A stretch of 64,000 bases of DNA from Caldilineaceae bacterium (GCA_019637645.1 JAHBVH010000045.1:8240-72239), one strand, 5' to 3'; shown: positions 9,978 to 18,678, counted from the first letter of the stretch. Notes: generated from the letters alone by a model not told the origin. Translations and numbers: made by a program.

Positions 9978-11606
9978 ATGACGCTGGTTCCTATGAAAAA
10001 AGTGCTTCCGCTCCTTTTCGCCATTATGATCGGGGCTGGCTGCGCCGCCCCGGCTGCCCCAGCCCCGGCAGCTGATGCCCCGGTAGATACACCACCTACG
10101 GCCCAGACCTTAATCCTGGCCATTGGTGGTGAGGCCGAAGAAGGATATGACCCCACGTTGGGGTGGGGACGCTATGGCGCGCCCTTATTCCAAAGTACCT
10201 TACTACGGCGTGATGAAGGGCTCAATCTGGTGAATGACTTGGCCGAAAGTTACACTGTGAGCGAAGACCGCCTCGTGTGGACGGTAAAGATCCGCGCCGA
10301 TGTACAGTTTTCCGACGGCACGCCCCTGACCGCCGAAGATGTGGCTTTCACCTATACTAAAGCGGCTGAAAGTGGTGGCCTCACCGATGTAACCGTTTTG
10401 GAAAGTGCTACGGCCATCGATGACTATACCGTTGAACTGCGCCTCAAACAGCCGCAGAGCACCTTTGTCAACCGCTTGGTGACGTTGGGGATTGTGCCCG
10501 CGGCCACATATGACGAGAATTATGGTCAGAATCCCATCGGCTCCGGCCCTTATACATTGCTCCAATGGGACAAGGGGCAGCAGTTAATCGTAGAAGCCAA
10601 CCCGCTCTATTATGGCGACAAGCCAGCTATCGAACGCGTGGTCTTTTTATTCCTTGAAGAAGACGCTGCCTTTGCTGCGGCCAAGGCGGGCGAAGTACAG
10701 GTGGTGAGCGTGCCACAATCCCTCGCCATTCAACAACTTCCCGGGATGCGGTTGGTTGATGTGGCGAGTGTGGACAACCGCGGGATGCTTTTCCCCTTTG
10801 TGCCAGATACGGGCGAACAGACGGCTAGCGGCTATGCCATTGGTAATAATGTCACCGCGGATCAGGCGATTCGCCAGGCGATTAACTATGTGGTCGATCG
10901 GGCGGCGCTGGTAGAGGGCGTGCTCGAAGGCTACGGCTCGCCAGCTTTTGGCCCCGTGAGTGGTCTGCCCTGGGAAGAGCCGACTGCCGTCATTGCCGAT
11001 GCCGATTTGGCGACCGCGCAGCAACTGCTGAGCGAAGGTGGTTGGGCCGATGATGATGGCGATGGCATTGTCGAAAAGGATGGCTTACGTGCCGAATTTA
11101 CCCTGATCTATCCTGCCAGCGATAGTACTCGCCAAGCTCTGGCCCTGAGTGTGGCCGACATGATTAAGCCAGCGGGCATTCAAGTCAATGTCGAAGGCAA
11201 AAGCTGGGACGAGATTGAAAAGCTCATGCATAGCAACGCCATTCTCTTTGGCTGGGGTAGCCATGATCAAAATGAGATGTGGAATCTCTATCACAGCTCC
11301 ATGCGGGGCGTGGAATATTACAACACTGGTTACTATGCCAACGAACAAGTCGATTCGTATCTCGACTTGGCTATGGGCGCGGCGTCCGAAGCCGAGGCCA
11401 TAGCCTTTTGGCAGGCTGCCCAGTGGGATCAAAAAGCAGATGGCTTTACCACCAAGGGCGATGCTGCCTGGGCTTGGTTGGTGAATCTGGACCACACCTA
11501 TTTTGTCAGCGAGTGTCTTGACATCGGCCAACCGCAGGTGGAGCCGCATGGGCATGGCTGGCCGCTCACGGCAAATCTGACGACTTGGCAATGGACCTGC
11601 CCGTAA
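9978..11606 (+). CDS. ABC transporter substrate-binding lipoprotein, SBP family 5 (nickel/peptide type)
   Basis: 542 residues with a lipoprotein signal peptide (lipobox GAGC) and an Ala/Pro-rich linker. The family 5 fold is recognised by LRRDEGLNLVNDLAESYTV, FSDGTPLTAEDVAFTYTKA, PIGSGPYTL and AIRQAINYVVDRAALVEG. The start at 9978 has GGAG seven bases upstream; an internal ATG at 9993 is possible. The C-terminus has FWQAAQWDQKADGF and a Cys-containing tail. It heads an operon of two permeases and two ATPases. The Fur-type gene in front favours a metal or metallophore cargo such as nickel over peptides, but this is inference. Confidence 0.88.
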   Translation: MTLVPMKKVLPLLFAIMIGAGCAAPAAPAPAADAPVDTPPTAQTLILAIGGEAEEGYDPTLGWGRYGAPLFQSTLLRRDEGLNLVNDLAESYTVSEDRLVWTVKIRADVQFSDGTPLTAEDVAFTYTKAAESGGLTDVTVLESATAIDDYTVELRLKQPQSTFVNRLVTLGIVPAATYDENYGQNPIGSGPYTLLQWDKGQQLIVEANPLYYGDKPAIERVVFLFLEEDAAFAAAKAGEVQVVSVPQSLAIQQLPGMRLVDVASVDNRGMLFPFVPDTGEQTASGYAIGNNVTADQAIRQAINYVVDRAALVEGVLEGYGSPAFGPVSGLPWEEPTAVIADADLATAQQLLSEGGWADDDGDGIVEKDGLRAEFTLIYPASDSTRQALALSVADMIKPAGIQVNVEGKSWDEIEKLMHSNAILFGWGSHDQNEMWNLYHSSMRGVEYYNTGYYANEQVDSYLDLAMGAASEAEAIAFWQAAQWDQKADGFTTKGDAAWAWLVNLDHTYFVSECLDIGQPQVEPHGHGWPLTANLTTWQWTCP

Positions 11607-11607
11607 C

Positions 11608-12585
11608 ATGTTTCGTTTTCTGTTCAACAAACTATTGCGACTGATCGTGCTGCTCTTGGCTGTTTCAACCCTTTCCTTTACCCTGCTCATGCTCTCACCG
11701 ATTGATCCGGTGGATGCCTATGTGGGGGCGGCGATGTTGAATATTAGCCAGGAGCAGCGCCAGCAGATCGCTGACCGTTGGGGATTGGACGAGTCACCAC
11801 TGGTGCGCTATGGTCGCTGGTTGCAAAACTTGACGAGCGGTGATTTGGGGCGTTCCATGGTCTTCAACCAGCCGGTAGTCAGTGTCATTGGCGAACGCTT
11901 TCTGGCATCGCTCTGGCTCATGCTCGCGGCTTGGCTGTTGTCCGGCTTCTTGGGCTTTGCTTTAGGGGTGTGGGCTGGGCTCTACCAAGGTTCTTGGGTG
12001 GATCAGGTCATTCGTTTTTATGCCTATACCCTAGCCTCCACGCCTACCTTTTGGTTGGCGCTGCTCTTGCTCATCATCTTTTCTGTGACGTTGGGTTGGA
12101 CGCCGGTTTGCTGTGCCACGCCGGTTGGTGTACCGCTGAACCAAGCGACTTGGCTCCAGCGCTTGCATCATCTGTTGCTGCCTGCCGCGGCCCTGAGCAT
12201 TATTGGGGTTGCCAACATTGCCCTCCATACGCGCCAAAAATTGATCGAGGTTATGCACAGTGACTATGCCCTTTTTGCGCGGGCCCAAGGTGAAAGCAAA
12301 CTTGGCATCCTCTGGCAACATGGGCTGCGCAATATTGCCCTACCCGCGCTGACTTTGCAATTTGCCTCGCTGAGTGAACTCTTTGGTGGTTCGGTCCTGG
12401 CTGAACAGGTCTTTGCCTATCCTGGTTTGGGCGAGGCGACCGTTCAAGCTGGGCTGCGCGGGGATGTGCCATTGTTGTTGGGCATTGTACTCTTTAGCGC
12501 GCTCTTTGTCTTTGTGGGGAATACCCTGGCCGATCTGAGCTATCGTCTGATCGATCCGCGGATTCGGCTGGGCACAACGCCGTAA
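11608..12585 (+). CDS. ABC transporter permease, DppB/NikB type
   Basis: 325 residues with about six membrane segments. It begins one base after the stop of the binding-protein gene. The N-terminal DppB signature is present (RLIVLLLAVSTLSFTLLMLS, then DRWGLDESPLVRYGRWL), as is the typical block near residue 255 (FGGSVLAEQVFAYPGLG). It builds the membrane pore with the next permease. A palindromic repeat variant overlaps its stop codon. Confidence 0.92.
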   Translation: MFRFLFNKLLRLIVLLLAVSTLSFTLLMLSPIDPVDAYVGAAMLNISQEQRQQIADRWGLDESPLVRYGRWLQNLTSGDLGRSMVFNQPVVSVIGERFLASLWLMLAAWLLSGFLGFALGVWAGLYQGSWVDQVIRFYAYTLASTPTFWLALLLLIIFSVTLGWTPVCCATPVGVPLNQATWLQRLHHLLLPAAALSIIGVANIALHTRQKLIEVMHSDYALFARAQGESKLGILWQHGLRNIALPALTLQFASLSELFGGSVLAEQVFAYPGLGEATVQAGLRGDVPLLLGIVLFSALFVFVGNTLADLSYRLIDPRIRLGTTP

Positions 12586-12617
12586 CCCTCGACAGCTCTT
12601 TAAAACCTGTCGAGGGT
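12585..12617. repeat. Variant palindromic element between the two permeases
   Basis: ACCCTCGACAG at 12585-12595 pairs perfectly with CTGTCGAGGGT at 12607-12617. The core retains the AAACCTGTC half of the dispersed repeat family. It has no T-run, so it may stabilise mRNA or tune expression inside the operon rather than terminate it. Confidence 0.7.
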
Positions 12618-12669
12618 GGACTGCTTCTCGATCTTGGTTAAACTGTCTCTAAAAAGCATAGGATTTGCG

Positions 12670-13554
12670 ATGAGTATGACGATTGCTCCCACGCCATCCC
12701 AGCCTGTCCTCGCCAACCGCAGGCAGGTCGGGGCGCGTTGGAATCGGCGCAGCCGTACCATCTTGACGATTGTCGGCTGTCTCCTCTTTTTTGCCATCTT
12801 GCTGGTGGCCCGCTTTTGGATTGGGGATGCGGGCCTCCAGACGGCCTTAGCCGAACGGAATCAGCCGCCATCATGGGCGCATCCGCTGGGAACCGATTGG
12901 CTGGGGCGCGATATGCTAACGCGCACGTTGCATGGCTTGGTCCTAAGCCTGCGTGTTGGCCTCTTAGCCGCGGCGATCAGCGCAGTGATTGGTACGGTGC
13001 TGGGGCTCTGTGCCGCGATTTTTGGGGGTGTGGTTGATACCGCGATCACCTGGCTAGTCGATCTCTTCTACAGCCTGCCCCATTTGGTGCTTTTGATCTT
13101 AATCTCCTTTGCGCTGGGGGGAGGACTCCGCGGCGCGTTGATTGCCGTGGCTGTCACCCATTGGCCCGGGTTAACTCGGCTCATTCGGGCCGAAGCACTC
13201 CAAGTCAAAAGCTCGGATTATGTGCAACTCTCGACGCGCTTGGGCCATTCCGCCACTTGGATCGCTCGGCGCCATCTATTGCCCCACATTTTGCCTCAAT
13301 TCGTGGTGGGGTTGATTCTGCTCTTTCCCCATGCAATTCTGCACGAAGCAGGGTTGACCTTTGTCGGGATCGGGCTTTCCCCGCATACCCCCGCCATTGG
13401 TATTATCCTTTCCGAGTCCATGCGTCATCTATCCACAGGCTATTGGTGGTTGGGGGTCTTTCCCGGCCTCGCGCTCTTGGTCGCGGTCAAAGCCTTTGAT
13501 ATTCTGGGCGAGCAGCTCCGTTCTCTGCTCGACCCCAAAACGAGCCAGGAGTGA
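12670..13554 (+). CDS. ABC transporter permease, DppC/NikC type
   Basis: 294 residues. A cytoplasmic N-terminus and one membrane helix precede the classical DppC motif (PPSWAHPLGTDWLGRDMLTR) near residue 75. The EAA-like loop (LTRLIRAEALQVKSSDYVQLS) and the end motif (GIILSESMRHL) follow. The ATG at 12670 is preferred to 12616, which lies inside the upstream hairpin; the ribosome-binding site is weak. The stop overlaps the leader of the next ATPase gene. Confidence 0.9.
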   Translation: MSMTIAPTPSQPVLANRRQVGARWNRRSRTILTIVGCLLFFAILLVARFWIGDAGLQTALAERNQPPSWAHPLGTDWLGRDMLTRTLHGLVLSLRVGLLAAAISAVIGTVLGLCAAIFGGVVDTAITWLVDLFYSLPHLVLLILISFALGGGLRGALIAVAVTHWPGLTRLIRAEALQVKSSDYVQLSTRLGHSATWIARRHLLPHILPQFVVGLILLFPHAILHEAGLTFVGIGLSPHTPAIGIILSESMRHLSTGYWWLGVFPGLALLVAVKAFDILGEQLRSLLDPKTSQE

Positions 13555-13556
13555 AG

Positions 13557-14489
13557 ATGCTGACCGTTCAGAATCTTTCCGTCGCATTTACCATGTATGA
13601 CGTGGGGCTGGTCCAACGTCAACTGACTGTCATTACCGACCTGGATTTGACTGTCGCGCCTGGGGAAGTGGTGGCGGTGGTCGGTTCAAGCGGTTCGGGG
13701 AAGAGCTTGTTGGCCCATGCCGTCTTGGGTATCTTGCCTGCCAATGCTCAGGTTGCAGGCACAATGACCTTCCAAGGTGAACCGTTGACACCGGTGCGTC
13801 AAGCCCAATTACGCGGACGGACCATTGCCCTCATCCCCCAATCGGTGGCCTTTCTCGATCCACTGATGCGGGTGGGCCGACAGGTGCAGCGCGCCGCGGA
13901 ATTGAGCGGCGTACCCGCCAAGATTAAGGTTTCTGCCCAAGGCAAGGTCTTTACACGCTATGGGCTTGCTGCGCTGGTCAGTCGGCTCTTTCCCTTTCAA
14001 ATTTCCGGGGGTATGGCGCGACGGGTCCTCACCGCGACCGCCGCGGTGGGCAACGCGAAGCTACTCATTGCCGACGAACCGACCCCTGGCCTGCACCCCG
14101 ATGCCGTTGCCGAGACCTTAAGCCATTTACGCCAGCTGGCCGATGAAGGGCGCGGGGTGATCCTCATTACCCATGACATCGACGCTGCCTTACGCATAGC
14201 CAATCGAGTCGCGGTTTTCTATGCCGGAACCACGGTAGAAGTTGCCCACGCCGCGGACTTTCAAGGCGCTGGTGCGGCCTTGCGCCATCCCTACACCAAG
14301 GCGTTATGGCGCGCGTTGCCCCAGCAGGAGTTTATTCCTGTGCCCGGCGCACAACCAACGCCCGATGCTCTGCCCGCGGGTTGTCTCTTCGCGCCCCGCT
14401 GCCCGCTGGTAACGGCGGCCTGTACCACCGCGCGGCCTCCCATGCGTTCTCTGCGCGCTGGTTTGGTACGCTGTGTCCATGCCGTGTGA
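13557..14489 (+). CDS. ABC transporter ATPase, DppD/NikD type
   Basis: 310 residues. Walker A is GSSGSGKS near residue 45 and Walker B is LLIADEPTPGLH near 170. The signature reads ISGGM rather than LSGGQ, a tolerated variant. The C-terminal oligopeptide/HPY domain is present, with the Cys pattern of GCLFAPRCPL...C...C. AGGAG is five bases before the ATG at 13557; a GTG two codons earlier is possible. The gene overlaps the end of the DppC-type permease. It supplies energy to the importer together with the shorter ATPase that follows. Confidence 0.9.
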   Translation: MLTVQNLSVAFTMYDVGLVQRQLTVITDLDLTVAPGEVVAVVGSSGSGKSLLAHAVLGILPANAQVAGTMTFQGEPLTPVRQAQLRGRTIALIPQSVAFLDPLMRVGRQVQRAAELSGVPAKIKVSAQGKVFTRYGLAALVSRLFPFQISGGMARRVLTATAAVGNAKLLIADEPTPGLHPDAVAETLSHLRQLADEGRGVILITHDIDAALRIANRVAVFYAGTTVEVAHAADFQGAGAALRHPYTKALWRALPQQEFIPVPGAQPTPDALPAGCLFAPRCPLVTAACTTARPPMRSLRAGLVRCVHAV

Positions 14490-14500
14490 AGCCGCTTGCC

Positions 14501-14536
14501 GACGCGGAGCAAACGCTTATCCGCGTCCTATTTTTT
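14501..14536 (+). terminator. Intra-operon terminator-like hairpin
   Basis: GACGCGG at 14501-14507 pairs with CCGCGTC at 14521-14527, with a small nested AGC/GCT stem. CTATTTTTT follows. A TATAAT at 14540-14545 comes directly after, so the last ATPase gene may be expressed at a lower or separate level. Confidence 0.6.
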
Positions 14537-14557
14537 CTATATAATTGAGGATGATCG

Positions 14558-15160
14558 ATGTTACAAGGTGAAGCACTTTCGTTTCGCTATGAGTCGCAAG
14601 GCGCGTGGGTTCTTGAGCAGGTTTCCCTCCAGGTTGCGCCGGGAGAGATTGTTGGCATAAGCGGGCCGAGTGGTCGTGGCAAGACCACGTTGGCGAAATT
14701 GTTGGCGGGCTATCTCCAACCCCAAACCGGCCAAGTGCGGCTTGATGGTCGCTCGTTGCCCAACCGGGGTTACTGTCCAGTCCAGTTGGTCTTTCAGCAC
14801 CCCGAGCTAGCCATGAACCCACGTTGGCGTTTGCAACAGATCATCGCTGAAAGTGAGCCGCCTGCGCAAACGCTATTGACCGCCCTTGGGATTGAACCGA
14901 GTTGGTTAGCGCGTTGGCCCCACGAACTCAGCGGTGGCGAATTGCAACGGGTGGCTGTGGCGCGTGCTTTGGCCTCGCCCACGCGGTATCTGATTGCCGA
15001 TGAGATGACTGCCATGCTCGATGCCAATACCCAAGCCCAGATCTGGCAAGCCGTGCTGACCCAGGCGCAACAACGCCAATTAGGGCTGTTGGTCATCAGC
15101 CATGATACCCCATTGTTACAACGCCTCTGCTCCCGTTTGGTGACATTGACCTCAGGGTAA
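14558..15160 (+). CDS. ABC transporter ATPase, NikE/DppF type (short form)
   Basis: 200 residues, shorter than the usual 260-330 because the C-terminal oligopeptide domain is missing. Walker A is GPSGRGKT, the signature is LSGGE and Walker B is YLIADEMTAMLDA. The H-loop is VISHD. The DEMT sequence in place of the usual DEPV/DEPT is characteristic of a subgroup of nickel or metallophore-type importers, which agrees with the Fur-type regulator, although this is not proof. It closes the operon and follows a terminator-like hairpin. Confidence 0.85.
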   Translation: MLQGEALSFRYESQGAWVLEQVSLQVAPGEIVGISGPSGRGKTTLAKLLAGYLQPQTGQVRLDGRSLPNRGYCPVQLVFQHPELAMNPRWRLQQIIAESEPPAQTLLTALGIEPSWLARWPHELSGGELQRVAVARALASPTRYLIADEMTAMLDANTQAQIWQAVLTQAQQRQLGLLVISHDTPLLQRLCSRLVTLTSG

Positions 15161-15252
15161 TATGCTTTGTGAAGCGTGGCGCGTAACTCGGCTTTAACAC
15201 GAATTACGTATCACTTATCTATGAATCACATCCCACTCATTAGGAGGTTGCC

Positions 15253-15978
15253 TTGCCGCTTTTTGGTCACCGGGGCGCGGCGGGGGAAGCGCCCGAAAAT
15301 ACGCTAGCTGGTTTTGCCCATGCCCAGCGAATCGGCGTGCGGGCTTTTGAGTTTGATGTTCGCCTGAGTGCCGATGGGGAACTGGTGGTTTTGCACGATG
15401 AATCCCCTTTGCGGACAGCCGGGGTGGCGGGTTCTGTCCATGACTTTACGGTCGCTCAACTCCAGGCAATGGATGCCCGCGTTCCTTTTCCTGATTGGCC
15501 GGAACCTACACCCATTCCCACGCTCGCACAGGTGCTCCAAACCTTCCCCCAGCTCGACGCCTATCAGATCGAGATTAAACGAGCCGATCCTGCAAATCTG
15601 CCATCGATCTGCCGCCGTTTGACGGCCCTGATCGAAAGTGCGGGCGTGGCCGCGCGCGTGGTGGTCAGCTCCTTTGATCCAGACGCGCTGGCTATGATGC
15701 GCACTGTCGCACCCCAGCTACCACGAGCCTATATTGGGGCGTTTGATAATGAAGGCTGGATCGAGCAAGCGTTGGCTTTGGGCTGCACCGATGTCTGCAT
15801 TCCCCACAAAACGGGAACCGACGCGGTGGTGCAACTGGCCCATGCTCACCAGCTAGCCATTACCGGTTGGCCAGGCAATTCCGTGGCGGATTTACGTCAT
15901 TTAACGGCTTGGCGCGTGGCAAACATTACGACCGATTACCCACAGCAAGCCTTGGCCTTTCTTGCTGAACAGCCCTAA
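15253..15978 (+). CDS. Glycerophosphodiester phosphodiesterase
   Basis: 241 residues of the GDPD TIM-barrel family, which hydrolyses glycerophosphodiesters to glycerol 3-phosphate and an alcohol. The motif HRGAAGEAPENT gives the catalytic His and Glu at the N-terminus. FEFDVRLSADGELVVLHDE supplies the metal ligands and the second His. The start is TTG at 15253, five bases after a perfect AGGAGG; no ATG is in a usable position. No signal peptide is seen, so the enzyme is cytoplasmic. Its stop codon abuts the convergent padR gene with no gap. Confidence 0.92.
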   Translation: MPLFGHRGAAGEAPENTLAGFAHAQRIGVRAFEFDVRLSADGELVVLHDESPLRTAGVAGSVHDFTVAQLQAMDARVPFPDWPEPTPIPTLAQVLQTFPQLDAYQIEIKRADPANLPSICRRLTALIESAGVAARVVVSSFDPDALAMMRTVAPQLPRAYIGAFDNEGWIEQALALGCTDVCIPHKTGTDAVVQLAHAHQLAITGWPGNSVADLRHLTAWRVANITTDYPQQALAFLAEQP

Positions 15979-16593
15979 TCATCCCGTGGCGGACGTTAGT
16001 CTATCACTAAGTGGGGCTAGGTTGCCCGGTGCCGCGGGGGTGGCCCTATCGTCACTGGGCAGCAGGGCAGTACAGGTATCCAGCCACTGTAAGGTTGCTT
16101 CGAGTTGCCCAATCCGAAAGTGAAAGACTAATGTATCGAGGTGACGGTCTGGTGGGATCAGCGCCAAGCGCGCGCGGAAGCTAGCCACTTGAGCTTGATA
16201 GACCTTGCGCTGCTGTTGAAGCAAGGTAGTGGCTAAGGCGGCGTCGGTTGCCTGGGCAAAATAGAGTTTTGCCATAAATTCTTGGCGGAAGTCGCGTCCG
16301 TGGTCAACCGGTGTGGTCATCCACTGATGAAAGGCCGCCGCGCCACTGGGGGTTAGATACAAAATCCGCCGTGGGGGGCGGTTTTCCTGCACTTCGATCA
16401 TCGCGGCTAGATACCCCTCGGCTTCCAGCCGTTCTAGCAGCGCATAGAGTTGGCGCTGTTTCAGCCGCCAAACTAATGCCAGCATTTCGGTCTGCTTGAG
16501 CTGCTGATGAATCTCGTAGGCGTGGGTGGGTCCAGCCTGAACGAAACCAAGCAAGGCATATTCGATCGTCAGGGTTCCCTTGGCCCTTGGCAT
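15979..16593 (-). CDS. PadR-family transcriptional regulator, copy 1
   Basis: 204 residues. The N-terminal winged helix (LTIEYALLGFVQAGPTHAYEI; LKQRQLYALLERLEAEGYL) and the C-terminal helical Vir-like domain are typical of PadR subfamily 2 repressors. It is clearly paralogous to the PadR protein at 27147-27728: both share YALLGFV, YEI-x-QQL, QLYALL-x-(R/K)LE-x-EGYL and a TPV-x-HGR block. This copy lies downstream of moaC on the same strand and the other heads modA-modB. Control of molybdenum or molybdopterin functions is therefore inferred for both. The effector is unknown. Confidence 0.88.
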   Translation of the reverse strand: MPRAKGTLTIEYALLGFVQAGPTHAYEIHQQLKQTEMLALVWRLKQRQLYALLERLEAEGYLAAMIEVQENRPPRRILYLTPSGAAAFHQWMTTPVDHGRDFRQEFMAKLYFAQATDAALATTLLQQQRKVYQAQVASFRARLALIPPDRHLDTLVFHFRIGQLEATLQWLDTCTALLPSDDRATPAAPGNLAPLSDRLTSATG

Positions 16594-16673
16594 GATTCCA
16601 CCCTCTCTTCTAAACCAAAGTCAACCGAAAAATTGACATGTTGCTGCTAAAAAATGATAGTATGAACAGCGGA

Positions 16674-16697
16674 TGGAATACCCTGATGGGTATTCCA
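16674..16697. promoter_or_regulatory. Perfect palindrome in the moaC-padR spacer
   Basis: TGGAATACCC at 16674-16683 and GGGTATTCCA at 16688-16697 form a perfect 10-bp inverted repeat with a TGAT loop. It lies about 80 bases upstream of the padR start, so it may be an operator or the terminator of moaC. The rest of the 16594-16866 spacer shows nothing clear. Confidence 0.5.
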
Positions 16698-16866
16698 CCA
16701 CGTACGGGGTTGGGCTGATTGTATAGCAGTCCTTGGTCAGCGTATCTGTGCCTGTTGATTATACCCGCAGTGGGCCGATTTGAGTAGCTGGTGCGCAGCG
16801 GAGCCATCACACGCGTCATATTTCCTGGTAGCGTCAAGTCATTTGGGCGCGCGAATTGGGGTAAAG

Positions 16867-17306
16867 TTAGTCGAAGTTGCGTGACCAATCCCCGGTGTGG
16901 CCCCCCCGTTTTTCGAGGATCTGGATGTTGGTAATGGTCATGCCGCGATCATAGCGCTTGGTCATGTCATAAACCGTCAGCGCGGCAATGCTGACCGCGG
17001 TCATTGCTTCCATGGTCACCCCTGCTTGGCCCCTGTACTGCGGACTGTCGCGGTGATCACAAGCTGGCCCGCGGCTGGCGCAAAGGTGAAGTCGATAGCG
17101 ACTGAGTCAAGCATGACCACGTGACAGTGGGGGATCAAGGTCGCGGTCTGTTTGGCCGCCAAAATGCCAGCAACGCGGGCGGTCGTCAATACATCCCCCT
17201 TCGACACCTTCCCTTCCTGAATTGCCTGCAGCGCGGTTGGTTGCATCTGCACCGCGCCCCGCGCAATGACCACCCGCGCGGTGGTATCCGTTGCCGTTGT
17301 TGTCAT
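16867..17306 (-). pseudogene. moaC: Molybdenum cofactor biosynthesis protein MoaC, frameshifted
   Basis: MoaC makes cyclic pyranopterin monophosphate together with MoaA. Here the family sequence is present but lies in two frames. The first frame starts at 17306 with AGGAGGG upstream and runs to RSTG (ARVVIARGAVQMQP; SKGDVLTTARVAGILAAKQT; LIPHCHV). After a GGGG run at 17033-17030 it goes out of frame and stops at 17016. The second frame resumes as [34 protein letters not shown] and stops at 16867. Removing two G would restore a normal MoaC with the catalytic Lys of DMTK. The short N-terminus lacks the usual first 10-15 residues. It may be a true pseudogene, a sequencing error or recoding. Confidence 0.85.
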
Positions 17307-17347
17307 GCGAAGGCCCTCCTGGTGAATCGATTTGGTTAATTCATGAT

Positions 17348-17366
17348 TATTCAATATTTGAGTAAT
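17348..17366. promoter_or_regulatory. Candidate PadR operator at the moaC start
   Basis: The 19-nt imperfect palindrome TATTCAATATTTGAGTAAT covers the predicted moaC transcription start. Seventeen of its 19 bases match the site at 27122-27140 in the padR-modA promoter. Two PadR genes flank the same functions, so a shared PadR operator is inferred. Confidence 0.65.
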
Positions 17367-17372
17367 AAAATT

Positions 17373-17401
17373 ATAATAAATTTGTGCGACTGTTTTGTCA
17401 A
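17373..17401 (-). promoter_or_regulatory. Sigma70 promoter of moaC
   Basis: On the minus strand, TTGACA (17401-17396) and TATTAT (17378-17373) are separated by 17 bp. The expected start is near 17366, inside the candidate operator. A 9-bp inverted repeat GCGATCTGA/TCAGATCGC (17403-17411, 17448-17456) lies just upstream, towards msrB. Confidence 0.75.
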
Positions 17402-17488
17402 TGCGATCTGATACGGTCGAGTAGCCGTTGTCAGCTTGCCGCCGCTGTCAGATCGCAACGTAGAATTTGATTGAGCAAGGAGAAAATC

Positions 17489-18022
17489 ATGTCGCGCCGA
17501 AGTTTTCTGAAACAGCTTCTAGTCTTGGCAACGGCACCACTGTTCGTTACGGCTTGTGGTCGTGTTGCTGAACCCGTGGTGATGAGTGAAGCTAACCCGA
17601 CTACGGTCCAACGGCTGGAGAAGCCATTGGCAGAATGGCAACAGTTGTTGCCCGCAGATGCTTATGCCGTCCTCTTTGAAGAAGCGACGGAACGCCCTTT
17701 TACCAGCCCGCTCAATGATGAGCACCGCGCTGGCACTTTCCTCTGCGCGGCTTGTTATTGGCCGCTCTTTGCCGCCGAGACAAAATACGATAGCGGCACG
17801 GGTTGGCCTAGTTTCTATCAAGCGCTACCGGACGCTGTGGGCACCAAGGAAGATCATGCTTTGTTCATGGTGCGGACGGAGTATCACTGCGCCCGTTGTG
17901 GTGGTCACCAGGGCCATATCTTTGACGACGGTCCCCAACCGACGGGCAAACGCTACTGTAACAATGGCGTGGCGTTGGCCTTTATCCCCGCGGAACAGCC
18001 GCTGCCAGCCTTGAGGAGCTAA
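17489..18022 (+). CDS. msrB: Exported peptide-methionine (R)-S-oxide reductase
   Basis: 177 residues. MsrB reduces methionine-R-sulfoxide in proteins. The N-terminus MSRRSFLKQ is Tat-like and is followed by a hydrophobic stretch ending in the lipobox FVTAC, so the protein is probably an exported lipoprotein. The zinc site has CAAC near residue 88 and CARC near 135. YDSGTGWPSF is the family signature, and the catalytic Cys lies in RYCNNG. AAGGAG precedes the ATG at 17489, which rules out the upstream TTG. msrA follows after two bases, so the two reductases form an operon for repair outside the membrane. Confidence 0.93.
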   Translation: MSRRSFLKQLLVLATAPLFVTACGRVAEPVVMSEANPTTVQRLEKPLAEWQQLLPADAYAVLFEEATERPFTSPLNDEHRAGTFLCAACYWPLFAAETKYDSGTGWPSFYQALPDAVGTKEDHALFMVRTEYHCARCGGHQGHIFDDGPQPTGKRYCNNGVALAFIPAEQPLPALRS

Positions 18023-18024
18023 CT

Positions 18025-18678
18025 ATGAAACTGCTAGGGATTCTTTGTACTGCCGGGGTCTTCTGCCTGTTGGTGGCTTGTGCTGCCCCGCCACCGCCGG
18101 TTGCGACCGCGGTGGTCACTGCCGTTGCAACCCCCGTGCCTGATCCAAACAACCTGGAAACGGCGACCTTGGCTGGTGGTTGCTTTTGGTCGATGCAGCG
18201 GGCGCTGGATGCCGTGCCAGGCGTGATCACCACCACGGTCGGCTATGCCGGTGGCATTGAGCCGAACCCTACCTATGCCCAAGTCGTTGCCAAGATGACT
18301 GGTCATGCTGAGGCTGTCGAAGTCATTTTTGATGCAGCCCAGATCAGCTATGCCGACCTCTTGGACGCCTACTGGCATGAGATCGATCCGGTGGCGGTTG
18401 ATCGTCAATTCTGTGATCAGGGTCCCAATTATCGCTCGGCGATCTTCTACCATACGACGGAGCAACAACAGGTCGCCGCAGCCAGTAAAGCGGCCTTGGC
18501 GGCGTCGGGGCGCTTTACGCAACCGATTGCCACTGCAATTGTGGCCGTAACCCCCTTCTATCCAGCAGAAAGCTATCATCAGAAATATTACCTGAAGCGC
18601 CCTGATGACTATGCCCGCTATCGCGTCGGTTGTGGCCGCGATGCGCGCCTCGCCGAGCTTTGGGGCACCGGTCGTTAG
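18025..18678 (+). CDS. msrA: Exported peptide-methionine (S)-S-oxide reductase
   Basis: 217 residues. A lipoprotein signal (LLVAC) and a short Pro-rich linker precede the MsrA domain. The catalytic Cys is in LAGGCFWSMQ; DPVAVDRQFCDQGPNYRSAI and AESYHQKYY are further family motifs. A second Cys in VGCGRD near the C-terminus could be the resolving one. It is co-transcribed with msrB and reduces the opposite sulfoxide epimer. An aldehyde dehydrogenase gene begins 28 bases later and may share the transcript. Confidence 0.93.
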   Translation: MKLLGILCTAGVFCLLVACAAPPPPVATAVVTAVATPVPDPNNLETATLAGGCFWSMQRALDAVPGVITTTVGYAGGIEPNPTYAQVVAKMTGHAEAVEVIFDAAQISYADLLDAYWHEIDPVAVDRQFCDQGPNYRSAIFYHTTEQQQVAAASKAALAASGRFTQPIATAIVAVTPFYPAESYHQKYYLKRPDDYARYRVGCGRDARLAELWGTGR

